Shown: positions 1 through 9,186 of the stretch, one piece after another
Layout of the letters: each line of letters opens with the position of its first letter
Position numbering within the stretch: position 1 is the first letter of the stretch
Origin: Methylomonas koyamae
GTDB lineage: Bacteria; Pseudomonadota; Gammaproteobacteria; Methylococcales; Methylomonadaceae
DNA length: 64,000 nucleotides
Direction: 5' to 3'
Assembly (NCBI RefSeq): GCF_001644025.1
Contig: NZ_LUUK01000196.1
Coordinates: 62,001 to 126,000 of the forward strand
The notes under the pieces: model-generated
What the model saw: only the letters and a program-made list of their open reading frames with translations
Database searches by the model: none
Told to the model about the DNA's origin: nothing
Made by a program: the position numbers and the translations under genes

Positions 1-277
1 CTCTGGCCTCATTCAGAATATCGATGACTGGATAGGCGTCGATCATCAGGCAAAACTTATCGGCATCGATTTTATACAGTACCAACAACTGCATCAGCGT
101 GTGATTGATATGGGTCGCCTCGAACTCCAACTGGTTGATGTCCTCGGCCCGATCCTGATACTTCACGGCCAATTGCCGGGTCAGTTCCAACAAAATGCCC
201 AACGAATTCTTAATATCGTGGACGGTGGACGCCAGCACCGCCGGAAACATCCCGGCCTGATCCGCCCGCGCCGTCAT
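1..277 (-). CDS. Sensor histidine kinase, N-terminal part (runs off the window)
   Basis: The minus strand reads open from an ATG at 277 to the left edge. The translation begins MTARADQAGMFPAVLASTV and continues with HDIKNSLGILLEL, which resembles the phospho-acceptor H-box of histidine kinases (His followed by D/E and an N-S-L). No sensor domain precedes it, so this looks like a soluble kinase with only dimerisation and ATPase domains; the catalytic part lies outside the window. It starts 3 bases after the stop of the receiver-TPR protein at 281-1909, so the two are almost certainly co-transcribed and likely form a cognate pair. Kinase identity is inferred from the H-box and context only. Confidence 0.6.
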   Translation of the reverse strand, partial: MTARADQAGMFPAVLASTVHDIKNSLGILLELTRQLAVKYQDRAEDINQLEFEATHINHTLMQLLVLYKIDADKFCLMIDAYPVIDILNEAR

Positions 278-280
278 CGA

Positions 281-1909
281 TTAGATCCGTTCCGAATGGG
301 CGTGCAGCAACTTGGCGTACTCGATCTGCAAAATGCCCAATTTATGCGGGTCCACTCCGATCTGTTTGGCTTTCTTGAATAAGGCCTTGGTGCGGCGATT
401 TTTCTCCTCGTCGAAATCGTTGGCTTTCAGATCGTGGATCATGATTTTCAGCATATTCAAGATGATGGTTTTATTGTCCGGCAAGTTGACGATGGCCTGC
501 TCGAACAAATCCAGGGCCTCCTTGAACTTGCCCTGCTTGTACAAGGCCACGCCGCGGTTATTGGCGGCAATCAACGCCTGTTTGGTTTTTTGAATCAGGA
601 TTTCCGAATGATTGTGCAGACCAATGTCGCTCTGCATCTTGCGGACGGCGTTGAGAAACGCGTCGTCGTCGATGTGGTATTTGATCAAATCGTACAAAAT
701 TTCCTCGGCCTTGCCGTGCTGGTCGTTCTGGAAACAGGCCTTGACCACCTCCAACTGCAATTCCCTGGGCGCCTTGTTGCCGAGCAAGCCCGCCAGCTGG
801 ACGGTGCGTTGCAATGCCTTGTCCGCCGCCTCCTCGTTACCCAGTGCCTTGAACACCTCGATTTCCAGCGCGCTAGCCCGCAAATCGGCCTCGGGCTGGT
901 TTGCGTATTCCTTACGCATTTCTTCCAGGACTTGCAGGGCCTGAGTACCCGCATTGCTTCGCGCATAAAGCCTTGCCAACCCGGCATAATCGGCGCTGGA
1001 ACGATGCACCGAATGCTTCCCCAATTTAACAACGTTTTTATAGGCTTTTTCGGCGGTTTCCAGATTGCCGTTTTTGTCGGCGGTTTCGGCCAATTTTTTC
1101 TGCCGCAGTATCGATTGCGGCGACAACTCCAAGGCTTGATGCATCACGTTCTCGACGTCGCCGTACTGGTCCAGCGCCTCGTAGGCCTTGCCCAACCAAT
1201 CGTAACATTCCATCAGCATCGGATTTTCGGCCATCAAGCTACGGAATCCGGCAATCGCCTGTTCGATGTTATTGTTCTGAAAATCGATGACGCCCAAGCC
1301 TATCCTGGCCCAGGACAGCTCGCGCTGGTGCAGCACTTCCTGATAAATCGCCCTGGCCTTGTCGAAATCGCCGACGGAAATCGCCAATTCGGCGCGCAAT
1401 TTCAGCAAATTCAGATGCATCTTCTTATCGTTCTGGGCCAGCAAGTGGTCGCACTGCTGTATCGCCAGCGGCAGATTGCCCTTGTCGATGGCTCGCTCGA
1501 CCGGCGCCAAAAAATCCTTGCGGGCGAAATTGCGACTTAGCCGGCTGATCAATTGCTGCGCGTTGAACGGCTTGGTTAGGTATTCGTCGGGCTTGCCTTC
1601 CATCGCGCCCAAGACCGCGGCGGTGGATTGTTCGGCGCTGATCATCACGAACACGCAGCGATAGTCGATCAAGCGGCGGAAGCGCGCCTCCTCCAACACC
1701 TGCTGGCCATTCTTGCCGGGTCCAAGGTTGTAATCGCACAAGACGACGTCGAAACGGGTTTTAGTCATTGCCACGATCGCAGCCTGACCACTGTCGGCCT
1801 CGCTGACCTGATCGGCATCCAGCGCGTACAACATCTCCCTGATCGCCTTACGCATCACCGGATTGTCGTCGACGAGCAAGGTCGCCTTACCTAATAAACT
1901 GAATTTCAT
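281..1909 (-). CDS. Response regulator with N-terminal receiver domain and TPR repeats
   Basis: The 542-residue protein begins with a CheY-like receiver (residues about 8-125): acidic pair in LLVDDN, phospho-acceptor Asp in VVLCDYNLG, and conserved Lys in YLTKPF. The remaining 400 residues are helical TPR-like repeats (for example the stretches around AIQQCDHLL, ARAIYQEVL and NRGVALYKQGKFKEALDLFEQAI). There is no DNA-binding or enzymatic output domain, so signalling output is presumably through protein-protein contacts of the TPR array. The gene is divergent from htpG and directly upstream of a histidine kinase gene. The partner and the input signal cannot be told from the sequence. Confidence 0.85.
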   Translation of the reverse strand: MKFSLLGKATLLVDDNPVMRKAIREMLYALDADQVSEADSGQAAIVAMTKTRFDVVLCDYNLGPGKNGQQVLEEARFRRLIDYRCVFVMISAEQSTAAVLGAMEGKPDEYLTKPFNAQQLISRLSRNFARKDFLAPVERAIDKGNLPLAIQQCDHLLAQNDKKMHLNLLKLRAELAISVGDFDKARAIYQEVLHQRELSWARIGLGVIDFQNNNIEQAIAGFRSLMAENPMLMECYDWLGKAYEALDQYGDVENVMHQALELSPQSILRQKKLAETADKNGNLETAEKAYKNVVKLGKHSVHRSSADYAGLARLYARSNAGTQALQVLEEMRKEYANQPEADLRASALEIEVFKALGNEEAADKALQRTVQLAGLLGNKAPRELQLEVVKACFQNDQHGKAEEILYDLIKYHIDDDAFLNAVRKMQSDIGLHNHSEILIQKTKQALIAANNRGVALYKQGKFKEALDLFEQAIVNLPDNKTIILNMLKIMIHDLKANDFDEEKNRRTKALFKKAKQIGVDPHKLGILQIEYAKLLHAHSERI

Positions 1910-1970
1910 TGCCGGTTAAACATCAACAAACGGTTCAATCGCACGCTCCGTCAAACTTTATCGTTAGGGT

Positions 1971-1999
1971 CTTGAAAAAATTCGTCGGCATCCCCAAGT
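1971..1999 (+). promoter_or_regulatory. Sigma-32 (heat-shock) promoter of htpG
   Basis: CTTGAAA at 1971-1977 and CCCCAAGT at 1992-1999 are separated by 14 bases. This closely matches the gammaproteobacterial RpoH consensus (CTTGAAA, 11-16 bases, CCCCATnT). It lies about 40 bases ahead of the htpG start, as expected for a heat-shock gene. Confidence 0.8.
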
Positions 2000-2036
2000 C
2001 GCCCCAGTCCGTTTCACAACCTAATTGAGTATAGAC

Positions 2037-3977
2037 ATGAGCACTGTTGAAGCCAATAAACAAACCCTGGGTTTCCAAACCGAAGTCAAACACCTGCTGC
2101 ATTTGATGATTCACTCCTTGTACAGCAACAAGGAAATCTTTTTGCGCGAGCTGATCTCCAACGGCTCCGACGCCGCCGACAAATTACGCTTCGAGGCGCT
2201 GGCCAACGACAGCCTGTACGAAGGCGACGCCGAATTGAAAATCCGCGTGGATTTCGACGAAAAAGCCAAGACCATCACCGTCACCGATAACGGCATCGGC
2301 ATGACCCGCGAGGAAGTCCAAGACCATATCGGCACGATCGCCAAGTCCGGCACCAAGGCCTTCTTCGAAAAACTCACCGGCGACCAAGCCAAGGACAGCG
2401 AACTGATCGGCCAATTCGGCGTCGGCTTTTATTCCTCGTTCATCGTCGCCGACAAAGTCACGCTGACCACCCGCAAGGCCGGCGCGCCGCACGACCAAGG
2501 CGTGCGCTGGGAATCCGACGGCCTGGGCGAATACACCATCGCCTCGGTCGAAAAAGCCGATCGAGGCACCGAAATCGTGCTGCACCTGAAAGACGGCGAA
2601 GACGAATTCTTGAGCGAATGGAAACTGCGCTCCATCATCAAAAAATACTCGGATCACATCAACCTGCCCATCATCATGAGCAAGGAAGTCCCGGCCGAGA
2701 AAGACGACGACGGCAACGAAACCGCGCCGGCCCGCGTCGAGGACGACACCGTCAACAGCGCATCGGCCTTGTGGACCAAGTCCAAGGACGACATCAGCGA
2801 AGAACAATACAACGAATTCTATAAACACGTCGCCCACGATTTCCAAGACCCGCTGGTCCACGTCCACAGCAAGGTCGAAGGCACCAACGAATACAGCCTA
2901 CTGTTGTTCGTGCCAGGCCGCGCGCCGTTCGACTTGTGGGACCGCGATGCCAAACACGGCGTCAAACTGTACATCAAGAAAGTCTTCATCACCGACGATC
3001 CGGAACAACTGATGCCGCGCTATCTGCGCTTCGTTCGCGGCGTGATCGACGCCGACAGCCTGCCGCTGAACGTGTCGCGGGAAATCCTGCAACAAAGCAA
3101 GCAAATCAGCAATATCAAAGCCGGCGCTGTGAAAAAAGTATTGGGTCTGCTGGAAGACTTGGCCGAAAACGACGCCGAAAAATACCAAAACTTCTGGGAA
3201 ATGTTTGGCAACGTCATCAAGGAAGGCCCGATCGAAGACCACAAAAACAAGGATCGCGTCGCCGGCTTGCTGCGTTTCTCGTCCACCCACACCAACGACA
3301 AAACCCAAAACGTGTCGCTGGCCGACTATGTCAGCCGGATGAAGGAAGGCCAGGAAAAAATCTATTACATCACCGCCGACAGCTTCGCCGCCGCCAAAAG
3401 CAGCCCGCATCTGGAAGTATTCCGCAAGAAAGGCATCGAAGTCCTGTTGCTGACCGACCGCATCGACGAATGGCTGGTGTCCAGCCTGACCGAATTCGAC
3501 GGCAAGCATATGCAATCGATTGCCAAGGGTGAGCTGGACCTGGACAAATTCGACAGCGAAGAAGAGAAAAAACACCAGGAAGAAGTCAGCAAGGACTTCG
3601 AGGCGGTGGTCAAGCAAATCCAGGAAGTGCTGGATGACAAAGTCAGCGAAGTCAAAATCAGCCACCGCCTGACCGACTCCCCGGCCTGCCTGGTCACCGG
3701 CGCCTACGACATGAGTTTGCACATGGAGCGGATCATGAAGGAAGCCGGCCAATCCGGTGGGATGTTCGGCATGGGCGGCAACAGCAAGCCAATCTTCGAA
3801 ATCAACCCTGACCACGCCATCGTCCAGGCCCTGAAAAACGAGCAGGACGACGCCCGCTTTGCCGACATCAGCCATATTTTGTTCGACCAAGCCATCCTCA
3901 GCGAAGGCGGCCAATTGGACGATCCGGCGGCGTTCGTGCATAAGTTGAATGGCTTGTTGCAAAACCTATTGAAGTAG
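2037..3977 (+). CDS. htpG: Molecular chaperone HtpG (Hsp90)
   Basis: The 646-residue protein is a full-length bacterial Hsp90, a dimeric ATP-dependent cytosolic chaperone. The N-terminal GHKL ATPase domain shows the family motifs: [42 protein letters not shown] and [10 protein letters not shown]. The middle domain contains the conserved [11 protein letters not shown] segment, and the C-terminal dimerisation domain follows. An in-frame TTG at 2025 would add four residues. I prefer the ATG at 2037 because the Hsp90 homology begins shortly after it and most HtpG proteins start there. A sigma-32-type promoter precedes it and a terminator follows, so it appears monocistronic. Confidence 0.97.
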   Translation: MSTVEANKQTLGFQTEVKHLLHLMIHSLYSNKEIFLRELISNGSDAADKLRFEALANDSLYEGDAELKIRVDFDEKAKTITVTDNGIGMTREEVQDHIGTIAKSGTKAFFEKLTGDQAKDSELIGQFGVGFYSSFIVADKVTLTTRKAGAPHDQGVRWESDGLGEYTIASVEKADRGTEIVLHLKDGEDEFLSEWKLRSIIKKYSDHINLPIIMSKEVPAEKDDDGNETAPARVEDDTVNSASALWTKSKDDISEEQYNEFYKHVAHDFQDPLVHVHSKVEGTNEYSLLLFVPGRAPFDLWDRDAKHGVKLYIKKVFITDDPEQLMPRYLRFVRGVIDADSLPLNVSREILQQSKQISNIKAGAVKKVLGLLEDLAENDAEKYQNFWEMFGNVIKEGPIEDHKNKDRVAGLLRFSSTHTNDKTQNVSLADYVSRMKEGQEKIYYITADSFAAAKSSPHLEVFRKKGIEVLLLTDRIDEWLVSSLTEFDGKHMQSIAKGELDLDKFDSEEEKKHQEEVSKDFEAVVKQIQEVLDDKVSEVKISHRLTDSPACLVTGAYDMSLHMERIMKEAGQSGGMFGMGGNSKPIFEINPDHAIVQALKNEQDDARFADISHILFDQAILSEGGQLDDPAAFVHKLNGLLQNLLK

Positions 3978-4006
3978 GTTGGGTTAGGCGCCAGCCGTAA
4001 CCCAAC
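3978..4006. repeat. REP-like inverted repeat after htpG
   Basis: GTTGGGTTA at 3978-3986 is mirrored by TAACCCAAC at 3998-4006 around an 11-base loop. It begins directly after the htpG stop codon. The form is that of a dispersed intergenic palindrome. Copy number cannot be judged from this window. Confidence 0.6.
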
Positions 4007-4054
4007 ACGTTGGCTTTCGATAGGGTTTGTTAACCAACCGAGCCATCAATTGAG

Positions 4055-4079
4055 AAAGGCCGGGAAACCGGCCTTTTTT
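4055..4079 (+). terminator. Rho-independent terminator of htpG
   Basis: A perfect 9-bp stem AAAGGCCGG / CCGGCCTTT with a GAAA tetraloop is followed by three more T residues (TTTTTT overall). It is placed about 80 bases after the htpG stop. Confidence 0.9.
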
Positions 4080-4164
4080 GTGGGTGTTGTGTTAAAGTCG
4101 CCCTGTATATCCGTTAGTTTGACGCGATATACAGATCTATTTAATTACTTACTTAGACCTAGCT

Positions 4165-4623
4165 ATGACTGAACCCCACTGGACAACATATCTCGCGGCA
4201 TTGCTTACCCCAACGATTGCGGTCTTTGGGGCTTCAATTGCCTACCACCAATGGCGTACAGCTCAAAACAAATTGAAACTAGATTTATTCGAAAGGCGGT
4301 TATCTATCTACGAAGCAGCCCGGGACTACCTTGCTTCTGTTTTAACCTCCGGGAAAACATCACAAGAAGCTGAGTTGAAGTTCTTGTCTGGCACTAGAGG
4401 GGCAAAATGGCTTTTTGACGACGCAATCGTTCAATACCTCGACAATGTTCTTTGGCACAAAATCTGTGAACTCGGCTGTATTCAGTCCGAACTGGAGGGA
4501 TTACCGGCCGGTGAAGAGCGCTCAAGAAACGTTCATGCGAGTGCTGACATTAGGAAATGGATGGTTGAACAAACGAGTGTGCTAGATAAAAAATTTTCTC
4601 CTTACTTATCTCTTCGCCACTAG
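4165..4623 (+). CDS. Hypothetical protein with one N-terminal membrane segment
   Basis: I do not recognise this 152-residue protein. Residues about 8-27 (YLAALLTPTIAVFGASIAYH) form a probable membrane anchor, followed by a charged helical cytoplasmic part containing QNKLKLDLFERRLSIYEAAR. Proteins of this shape, an N-terminal helix followed by a conserved FERR-like segment, are common as uncharacterised genes on genomic islands. Base composition is visibly richer in A and T than the flanking housekeeping genes, and the gene sits next to a REP-associated transposase, so recent acquisition is plausible. Function unknown. Confidence 0.65.
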   Translation: MTEPHWTTYLAALLTPTIAVFGASIAYHQWRTAQNKLKLDLFERRLSIYEAARDYLASVLTSGKTSQEAELKFLSGTRGAKWLFDDAIVQYLDNVLWHKICELGCIQSELEGLPAGEERSRNVHASADIRKWMVEQTSVLDKKFSPYLSLRH

Positions 4624-4629
4624 CCTTGT

Positions 4630-4699
4630 AGGTACGCACCGCGTACCTTCTGGCTTTCCAACATTGGGACATCCCCTTTTCGGTACGCGGTGCGTACCC
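4630..4699. repeat. Pair of mirror-image REP hairpins ahead of the RAYT gene
   Basis: GGTACGCACCGCGTACC (about 4631-4647) and its exact reverse complement GGTACGCGGTGCGTACC (about 4682-4698) lie about 35 bases apart. Each is itself a hairpin: 7-bp stem GGTACGC/GCGTACC with a 3-base loop. Two oppositely oriented REPs form a BIME-like unit, the expected substrate of the Y1 transposase encoded immediately downstream. Confidence 0.8.
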
Positions 4700-4768
4700 T
4701 ACCAATTGGCGATTGGGTCCAATCGGTCCACAATTTGTAACTCGTTTTTCTATTCTTGTGAGATCGTG

Positions 4769-5320
4769 ATGGCAAATTATCGGCGCTGTTATGTACCGGG
4801 CGGTTCCTACTTTTTTACCGTTGTCACGGAACTGCGGGCGCCGATTTTGGCGAACGATGCGGCTCGGGATTTATTGCGTTCGGCGATTCGCGCATGCCAA
4901 CAACAATGGCCATTTGCGGTGGATGCATTGGTGTTGTTGCCGGACCATCTGCATGCGATTTGGACATTGCCTGCTGGCGATGCCGATTACTCCAACCGCT
5001 GGGGCTTGATCAAAAAACATTTCACCCAACATTGGTTGGCGGCGAACGGCGCTGAACTACCGATCACGCTATCCAAACAACGCCAACGGCGGCGGGGCGT
5101 TTGGCAACGTCGTTTCTGGGAACATGCGATACGCGACGAACGCGACTACGCCCGACATTTGGATTACCTGCATTACAATCCGGTTAAACACGGTCTGGTG
5201 GCCTCGGTGACCGATTGGCCTTACTCCTCGTTTCATCGTTTCGTAACCGAGGGGCTTTATCCCGCGCAATGGGGTTCGGATATAGCCAATCAGTTTGATA
5301 CGTTCGACGGCGGTGAATAA
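4769..5320 (+). CDS. REP-associated tyrosine transposase (RAYT, Y1/IS200-like)
   Basis: The 183-residue protein starts at ATG 4769 (MANYRRCYVPGGSYFFTVV), the usual beginning of RAYT proteins; upstream in-frame ATGs run into the REP region. The DHLHAIW segment supplies the histidine pair that binds metal in HUH/Y1 nucleases. The catalytic tyrosine is expected in the DYLHYNPVKHGL block, which is a hallmark of this family, as is RVTDWPYSSFHR-like sequence near the C-terminus (here SVTDWPYSSFHRFV). RAYTs are single-copy domesticated Y1 transposases that act on REP hairpins. The two mirror-image REPs directly upstream support the assignment. The reading frame is intact. Confidence 0.9.
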   Translation: MANYRRCYVPGGSYFFTVVTELRAPILANDAARDLLRSAIRACQQQWPFAVDALVLLPDHLHAIWTLPAGDADYSNRWGLIKKHFTQHWLAANGAELPITLSKQRQRRRGVWQRRFWEHAIRDERDYARHLDYLHYNPVKHGLVASVTDWPYSSFHRFVTEGLYPAQWGSDIANQFDTFDGGE

Positions 5321-5332
5321 GTCAGAAGCAAG

Positions 5333-5349
5333 CCTCGATAAAATCGAGG
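5333..5349. repeat. Short hairpin downstream of the RAYT gene
   Basis: CCTCGAT (5333-5339) and ATCGAGG (5343-5349) form a 7-bp stem with an AAA loop, 12 bases past the RAYT stop. There is no T tract, so it is not a standard terminator. A related but imperfect CCTCGA...TCGAGG pair recurs at 5451-5478. Both may be fragments of a dispersed palindromic element. Confidence 0.4.
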
Positions 5350-5584
5350 ATTCGAAGGCCAATCCCCTATAATTTACCGATATTTTTGCGATGATCTGAA
5401 GGCGGATTTCCCCAATTTCGGGCGTGGGCTTGATAACCGGAGGTCGTCGCCCTCGATTCCGCTAACGCTCCATCGAGGCTACACTGGGTTGATCTCAAAT
5501 CGATTCAGGAATGGTCATGGTGGCGTATCGGCGCAATTCAGTCCAATTATTTCCGCGTGGTGCCGAACGGCGCCATAATGAACC

Positions 5585-6067
5585 ATGACTAACGTACCCG
5601 CGCGCCCTACCCGCCTTGGCATCATCTCCGACACCCACGGCCTGCTGCGACCGCAAGCGCTGGCCGCGTTTCTCGGCTGCGAGCGGATTTTGCATGCTGG
5701 TGACGTCGGCAAGCCGGAGGTGTTGCATGCGCTGAACGCGTTGGCACCGGTAACGGCGGTACGCGGCAATAACGATAAAGGTGTCTGGGCCGACGAATTG
5801 CCAGTCTGCGCGCGCGTCGAGCTGGGACAAGTCGGAATCTACCTGATTCACGATCTAGCGGAACTTGACGTCGATCCCGCGGCAGCCGGAATTCGCGTCG
5901 TCATTTCCGGCCATTCGCACCAGCCGTCGATTTCGGAACGGAACGGCGTGTGGTATGTAAATCCCGGCAGCGCCGGTCCGCGTCGGTTTAAGTTGCCGAT
6001 CGCCATCGCCGAATTGATTGTCGACGCTTCGGTGGTAAAGGCCGAAATCATCGCACTACAGATTTGA
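5585..6067 (+). CDS. Metallophosphoesterase, YfcE/MJ0936 family phosphodiesterase
   Basis: The 160-residue cytosolic protein has the ordered motifs of calcineurin-like phosphoesterases of the YfcE/MJ0936 group: ISDTHG (residues 14-19), HAGD near residue 38, RGNND near residue 60, and GHSH near residue 106. These supply the Asp, His and Asn ligands of a dinuclear metal centre. Family members hydrolyse phosphodiesters in vitro; the physiological substrate is usually unknown. It ends with the typical NPGSAG and PRR segment. The gene stands alone between the accessory patch and an N-acetyltransferase gene. Confidence 0.9.
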   Translation: MTNVPARPTRLGIISDTHGLLRPQALAAFLGCERILHAGDVGKPEVLHALNALAPVTAVRGNNDKGVWADELPVCARVELGQVGIYLIHDLAELDVDPAAAGIRVVISGHSHQPSISERNGVWYVNPGSAGPRRFKLPIAIAELIVDASVVKAEIIALQI

Positions 6068-6174
6068 AGCACGTTGTTTTAACGATTGCTGCGTAAAACA
6101 CAGCACACTTGCCACGCCATATTGCTTGCAAGCTAACCTATTCATCTCGACTAACCGCGATAAAACCAACGACC

Positions 6175-6984
6175 ATGAGTTTTGACTTCAACGCTTACCT
6201 TAACCGCATCGGCATCGCTAAACCGGAAACCACCCTCGCCGGCCTGAGCGAACTACAACAGGCGCAGCTCAGTGCGATTCCGTTCGAAAACATCAATCCG
6301 CTGTTGGGTCTACTCCCGGATTTAGAAACCGTTGCATTGATGGACAAAATTATCGCCAAACGGCGCGGCGGTTATTGCTTCGAATTGAACAGTCTGTTCG
6401 GGCACGCGCTGGATGAACTGAGATTCGCCTATCGCCCCATCCTGGCGCGGGTGCGGATGGGTCGTAGCGAAGGCGGACCGCGTCTACATCTGGCGTTTAT
6501 CGTCGAAGCCGAAGGCGAACCCTGGTTGGTGGATGTCGGCTTCGGCGGTCCCAGCCACTATCGGCCGCTGCGGTTGAACACCGAACAGGAACAAATACAG
6601 GACCATAACCGCTTCCGCTTGCGCCGGGAAGCGGATTCCGGAGAAACCGTGCTGGAGCGGCTACAAGACGACGGCTGGTTTGCGTTGTACAGTTTCGATC
6701 TGTCCAGAGTCCAACGTTGCGACCTGGAAGCGGCCAATCTGGTATGTACGACTTGGGACCAATCGCTACTGTCGCAAAATCTGTTGGTTTGCCGCAATAC
6801 CTGCGCAGGTTGGGTGCAGTTGTTCAATACCCGGTTTTCCCAATTCATCGGCGGCGAGCAAATCAGTACTGCGGTGGACGGCGCCTCGCACTTACAAGCC
6901 TTGCTAAACGAGCAATTCGACATCGAAATCGACGATGACCAATTGGTCCTTCTCGCCAACCGCTTAGCGTTGGCTGGCCACTAA
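6175..6984 (+). CDS. nat: Arylamine N-acetyltransferase
   Basis: The 269-residue protein carries the NAT catalytic triad: Cys68 in RRGGYCFELN, His105 in RLHLAF, and Asp120 in WLVDVGFGG. The N-terminal AIPFENINPL block is also conserved. The enzyme transfers an acetyl group from acetyl-CoA to aromatic amines, hydrazines or related acceptors in the cytosol. I start at ATG 6175 (MSFDFNAYLNRIGI), where NAT homology begins; an earlier in-frame start at 6109 would add unlikely sequence. Length is normal for bacterial NATs (260-280). Neighbours give no pathway clue. Confidence 0.93.
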   Translation: MSFDFNAYLNRIGIAKPETTLAGLSELQQAQLSAIPFENINPLLGLLPDLETVALMDKIIAKRRGGYCFELNSLFGHALDELRFAYRPILARVRMGRSEGGPRLHLAFIVEAEGEPWLVDVGFGGPSHYRPLRLNTEQEQIQDHNRFRLRREADSGETVLERLQDDGWFALYSFDLSRVQRCDLEAANLVCTTWDQSLLSQNLLVCRNTCAGWVQLFNTRFSQFIGGEQISTAVDGASHLQALLNEQFDIEIDDDQLVLLANRLALAGH

Positions 6985-7032
6985 CCGCCTCGTAGCGATA
7001 ATTAGCCGACGTGACGATATTCAACTCGAGCC

Positions 7033-7070
7033 GAAAAACAAAAAGCCCCGTCGAGTGTCCCCGACGGGGC
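7033..7070 (-). terminator. Rho-independent terminator of the metalloprotease gene
   Basis: Read on the minus strand, a 9-bp stem GCCCCGTCG/CGACGGGGC (7045-7053 with 7062-7070) is followed by TTTTTGTTTTT. It lies 20 bases beyond the stop codon of the protease gene at 7090. Confidence 0.85.
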
Positions 7071-7089
7071 CTGGACCGAGACGAATCGT

Positions 7090-9120
7090 TTATTGAATAA
7101 CCGGTACGGTGGTCGTGGTGGAGCGGTAGTTGGCGACCAATGGCGCGGTGTAATTCGTCGTTCTGGTTTGGTCGGACGAATTGGTATCGCCTTCCGCGAA
7201 ACCGCAAGCGCTGCCGGCGCATTGCGTGCTCAAATTTGGCGTCGCGAACAACATCACGGACGGACCGTAGTAGCTCATCACGGTACCGAATTTGCCGCTG
7301 ATACCCCATGCATAGGAATATGAAAATTTACCTTGGAAACTGCTGTACGTACGATCGTGGACATTGCCTAAGGTATGGCCGATTTCATGAGTGAATGTAT
7401 TGGCTCCGCAATAGTAATTGGTCATCGAGTCTTTGGAGTAGCCGTCGCCAATAGTTCCGAAACCGAATTTGGCGTTCGCCGCGCCGCCGTTGGCAAAGCC
7501 GACGTAGGTGGTGCCGCAGCTGCCGGCGGTTTTTGCGTAGAGCGGTCTAAATAGCATCACCAAATCGGCGCCGTACTTGTTACGGAGCGCGGCAGTGCCG
7601 GCAAACGCGCCTTTGTCGTACGCCAAATCGGACAGGGCTTGCGAGTTGGAATTACTCTCCACATAGGTGGTTGGTCTCGCGTGTACCAATCTCAAGCTCA
7701 TATTAATTCCCGAATCTTTGTAAGATTGGTTGGATACGTCGACCAAATAGGCAATCCGTTGTTTCGCGTACGTTGCGGTTTGGTTGACGGTGGTGTAAAG
7801 CACCATTAAATCGACCACCGCATTGCTGGAACTTGTCGTGGTACTGACCGTAGCGTTAGCCGTCGTTTGCACGCTAGCCGCCGCATACGTGGCTTCGGCG
7901 GTTTTCGCCTTGGTTTCCGCAGCGACCGCGAGCGCATATTTTTTATCGTAAGACGACTTCAATTGTGTCGCATTGGATTGAGCCGTTTTATTGGTCGAAT
8001 TAGCTTGGCGCAGTTGACCATTCAGGTTGTTGACATTGGCTTGCGCCGAATTCACCGCCGCTTTTAAAGCCGAATTTTTTTTGTCTTTGCTCAACGCGGT
8101 TTTCGCGTTTGCCAAAGCGGTTTTGGCGGCATTTAACGCGTTGCTTAGCGACGCGACGGTTTGCGCTCCGGCGTCGGCTTGAGATTTTGCGCTTAGGTAT
8201 TGTTGATACACCGCGTTGGCTTCGGCGGTTAAGGCGTTCGCCGTTGCCCTGGCAGTTTCTGCCGCGACTCGCAGGGAATCCAAATTGTTGGCGTTACCCA
8301 CGGCGTCGTTCATCGTCACCGATTCGTCCGCCATGGCTTCCTGTTGATCGCCTTCGAAACCGGCGGTTTGCAAGCCGGATTTATCCAAATCAACCACGAC
8401 CGTTTTACCGTCGACCGTTTCGATATTGTAGGCGCCATCCGGTGTGAAGACATTGCCGATTACACCGGCATCGCCTTGGGAGAGATAAACCCGATAGCCT
8501 TTACCTTCGTCGTCCAAATAACCGATCCAGGTTGAACTGCCATCCGCATGCTCTACGGCATTATCGTGAACTACGTTGTATTGGCCTATCGGTAAATCCA
8601 GCGTAAAGGTTTTTCCGATCGGTACCTCAGCTAATTGATCCATCGGCAAATTAACATTCATGACCGAGCCTGGTTTAAAATTTTTATATCGCTCCGGAAG
8701 ATTATTCGCATAATCCGGCGCGACTACGATCATTTCGGCACCCAGTGAATTGTCCGCGGATTTATTTAAACCACTACCGTTGCGTCCGGTAATGACTACG
8801 GTTTTAATAATTCCACTTTCGGCGATTATGCTGTGATTATAGCCGGCGAGTAATTGATGCAATCCCATATTCCAATCGTCGCCAACAATTTTATGCGTAA
8901 TGGTGTCATTCTCGAGATCGGCATTGATTTTAAAGGTTATACCGGTACGGTTGGCCAATTGATCGGCGGCATCCCGTAAGGTTTTGTTTTGAATAACGTG
9001 ATAAACGTTGTGGGGCAATTCTTTAATCAATGGCGCTTGGCTGGCCATTGCATTGGCGGACACCACGGCCAAAATCGCGGTCGCAAGTGTTCTTATCTTT
9101 TTATATTCTGTCGCTTTCAT
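7090..9120 (-). CDS. Secreted metzincin (reprolysin-like) metalloprotease with STN-like N-domain and Ala-rich coiled coil
   Basis: The 676-residue protein begins with a signal peptide (MKATEYKKIRTLATAILAVV, cleavage likely after AMA). Residues about 35-115 resemble the secretin/TonB short N-terminal (STN) fold (TLRDAADQLANRTGITFKIN, then LHQLLAG and VVITG). A middle domain follows to about 250. Residues 285-420 are an Ala/Asn/Lys-rich coiled coil. The catalytic domain at about 432-665 has the zinc motif HEIGHTLGNVHD (578-589) and the Met-turn VMSY, as in M12-type metzincins. Start 9120 is chosen because AAGGTGA lies a few bases upstream; a GTG at 9129 overlaps that site. Substrate unknown. 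The STN-metzincin pairing is unusual. Confidence 0.85.
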   Translation of the reverse strand: MKATEYKKIRTLATAILAVVSANAMASQAPLIKELPHNVYHVIQNKTLRDAADQLANRTGITFKINADLENDTITHKIVGDDWNMGLHQLLAGYNHSIIAESGIIKTVVITGRNGSGLNKSADNSLGAEMIVVAPDYANNLPERYKNFKPGSVMNVNLPMDQLAEVPIGKTFTLDLPIGQYNVVHDNAVEHADGSSTWIGYLDDEGKGYRVYLSQGDAGVIGNVFTPDGAYNIETVDGKTVVVDLDKSGLQTAGFEGDQQEAMADESVTMNDAVGNANNLDSLRVAAETARATANALTAEANAVYQQYLSAKSQADAGAQTVASLSNALNAAKTALANAKTALSKDKKNSALKAAVNSAQANVNNLNGQLRQANSTNKTAQSNATQLKSSYDKKYALAVAAETKAKTAEATYAAASVQTTANATVSTTTSSSNAVVDLMVLYTTVNQTATYAKQRIAYLVDVSNQSYKDSGINMSLRLVHARPTTYVESNSNSQALSDLAYDKGAFAGTAALRNKYGADLVMLFRPLYAKTAGSCGTTYVGFANGGAANAKFGFGTIGDGYSKDSMTNYYCGANTFTHEIGHTLGNVHDRTYSSFQGKFSYSYAWGISGKFGTVMSYYGPSVMLFATPNLSTQCAGSACGFAEGDTNSSDQTRTTNYTAPLVANYRSTTTTVPVIQ

Positions 9121-9186
9121 TTCGGTCACCTTTTAAATTATCATCAGCAGGCACACCAACCGAGCCAACTCTGCTGAATCCGAGAG

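Noticed and set aside
434-1540. 368-codon plus-strand frame
   Set aside because: It is opposite the receiver-TPR gene, whose motifs and repeats are clear. Leu/Gln-rich shadow.
2184-3962. Two long minus-strand frames opposite htpG
   Set aside because: They lie inside htpG, have no ribosome-binding site and give Phe/Val/Asp-rich translations typical of antisense shadows.
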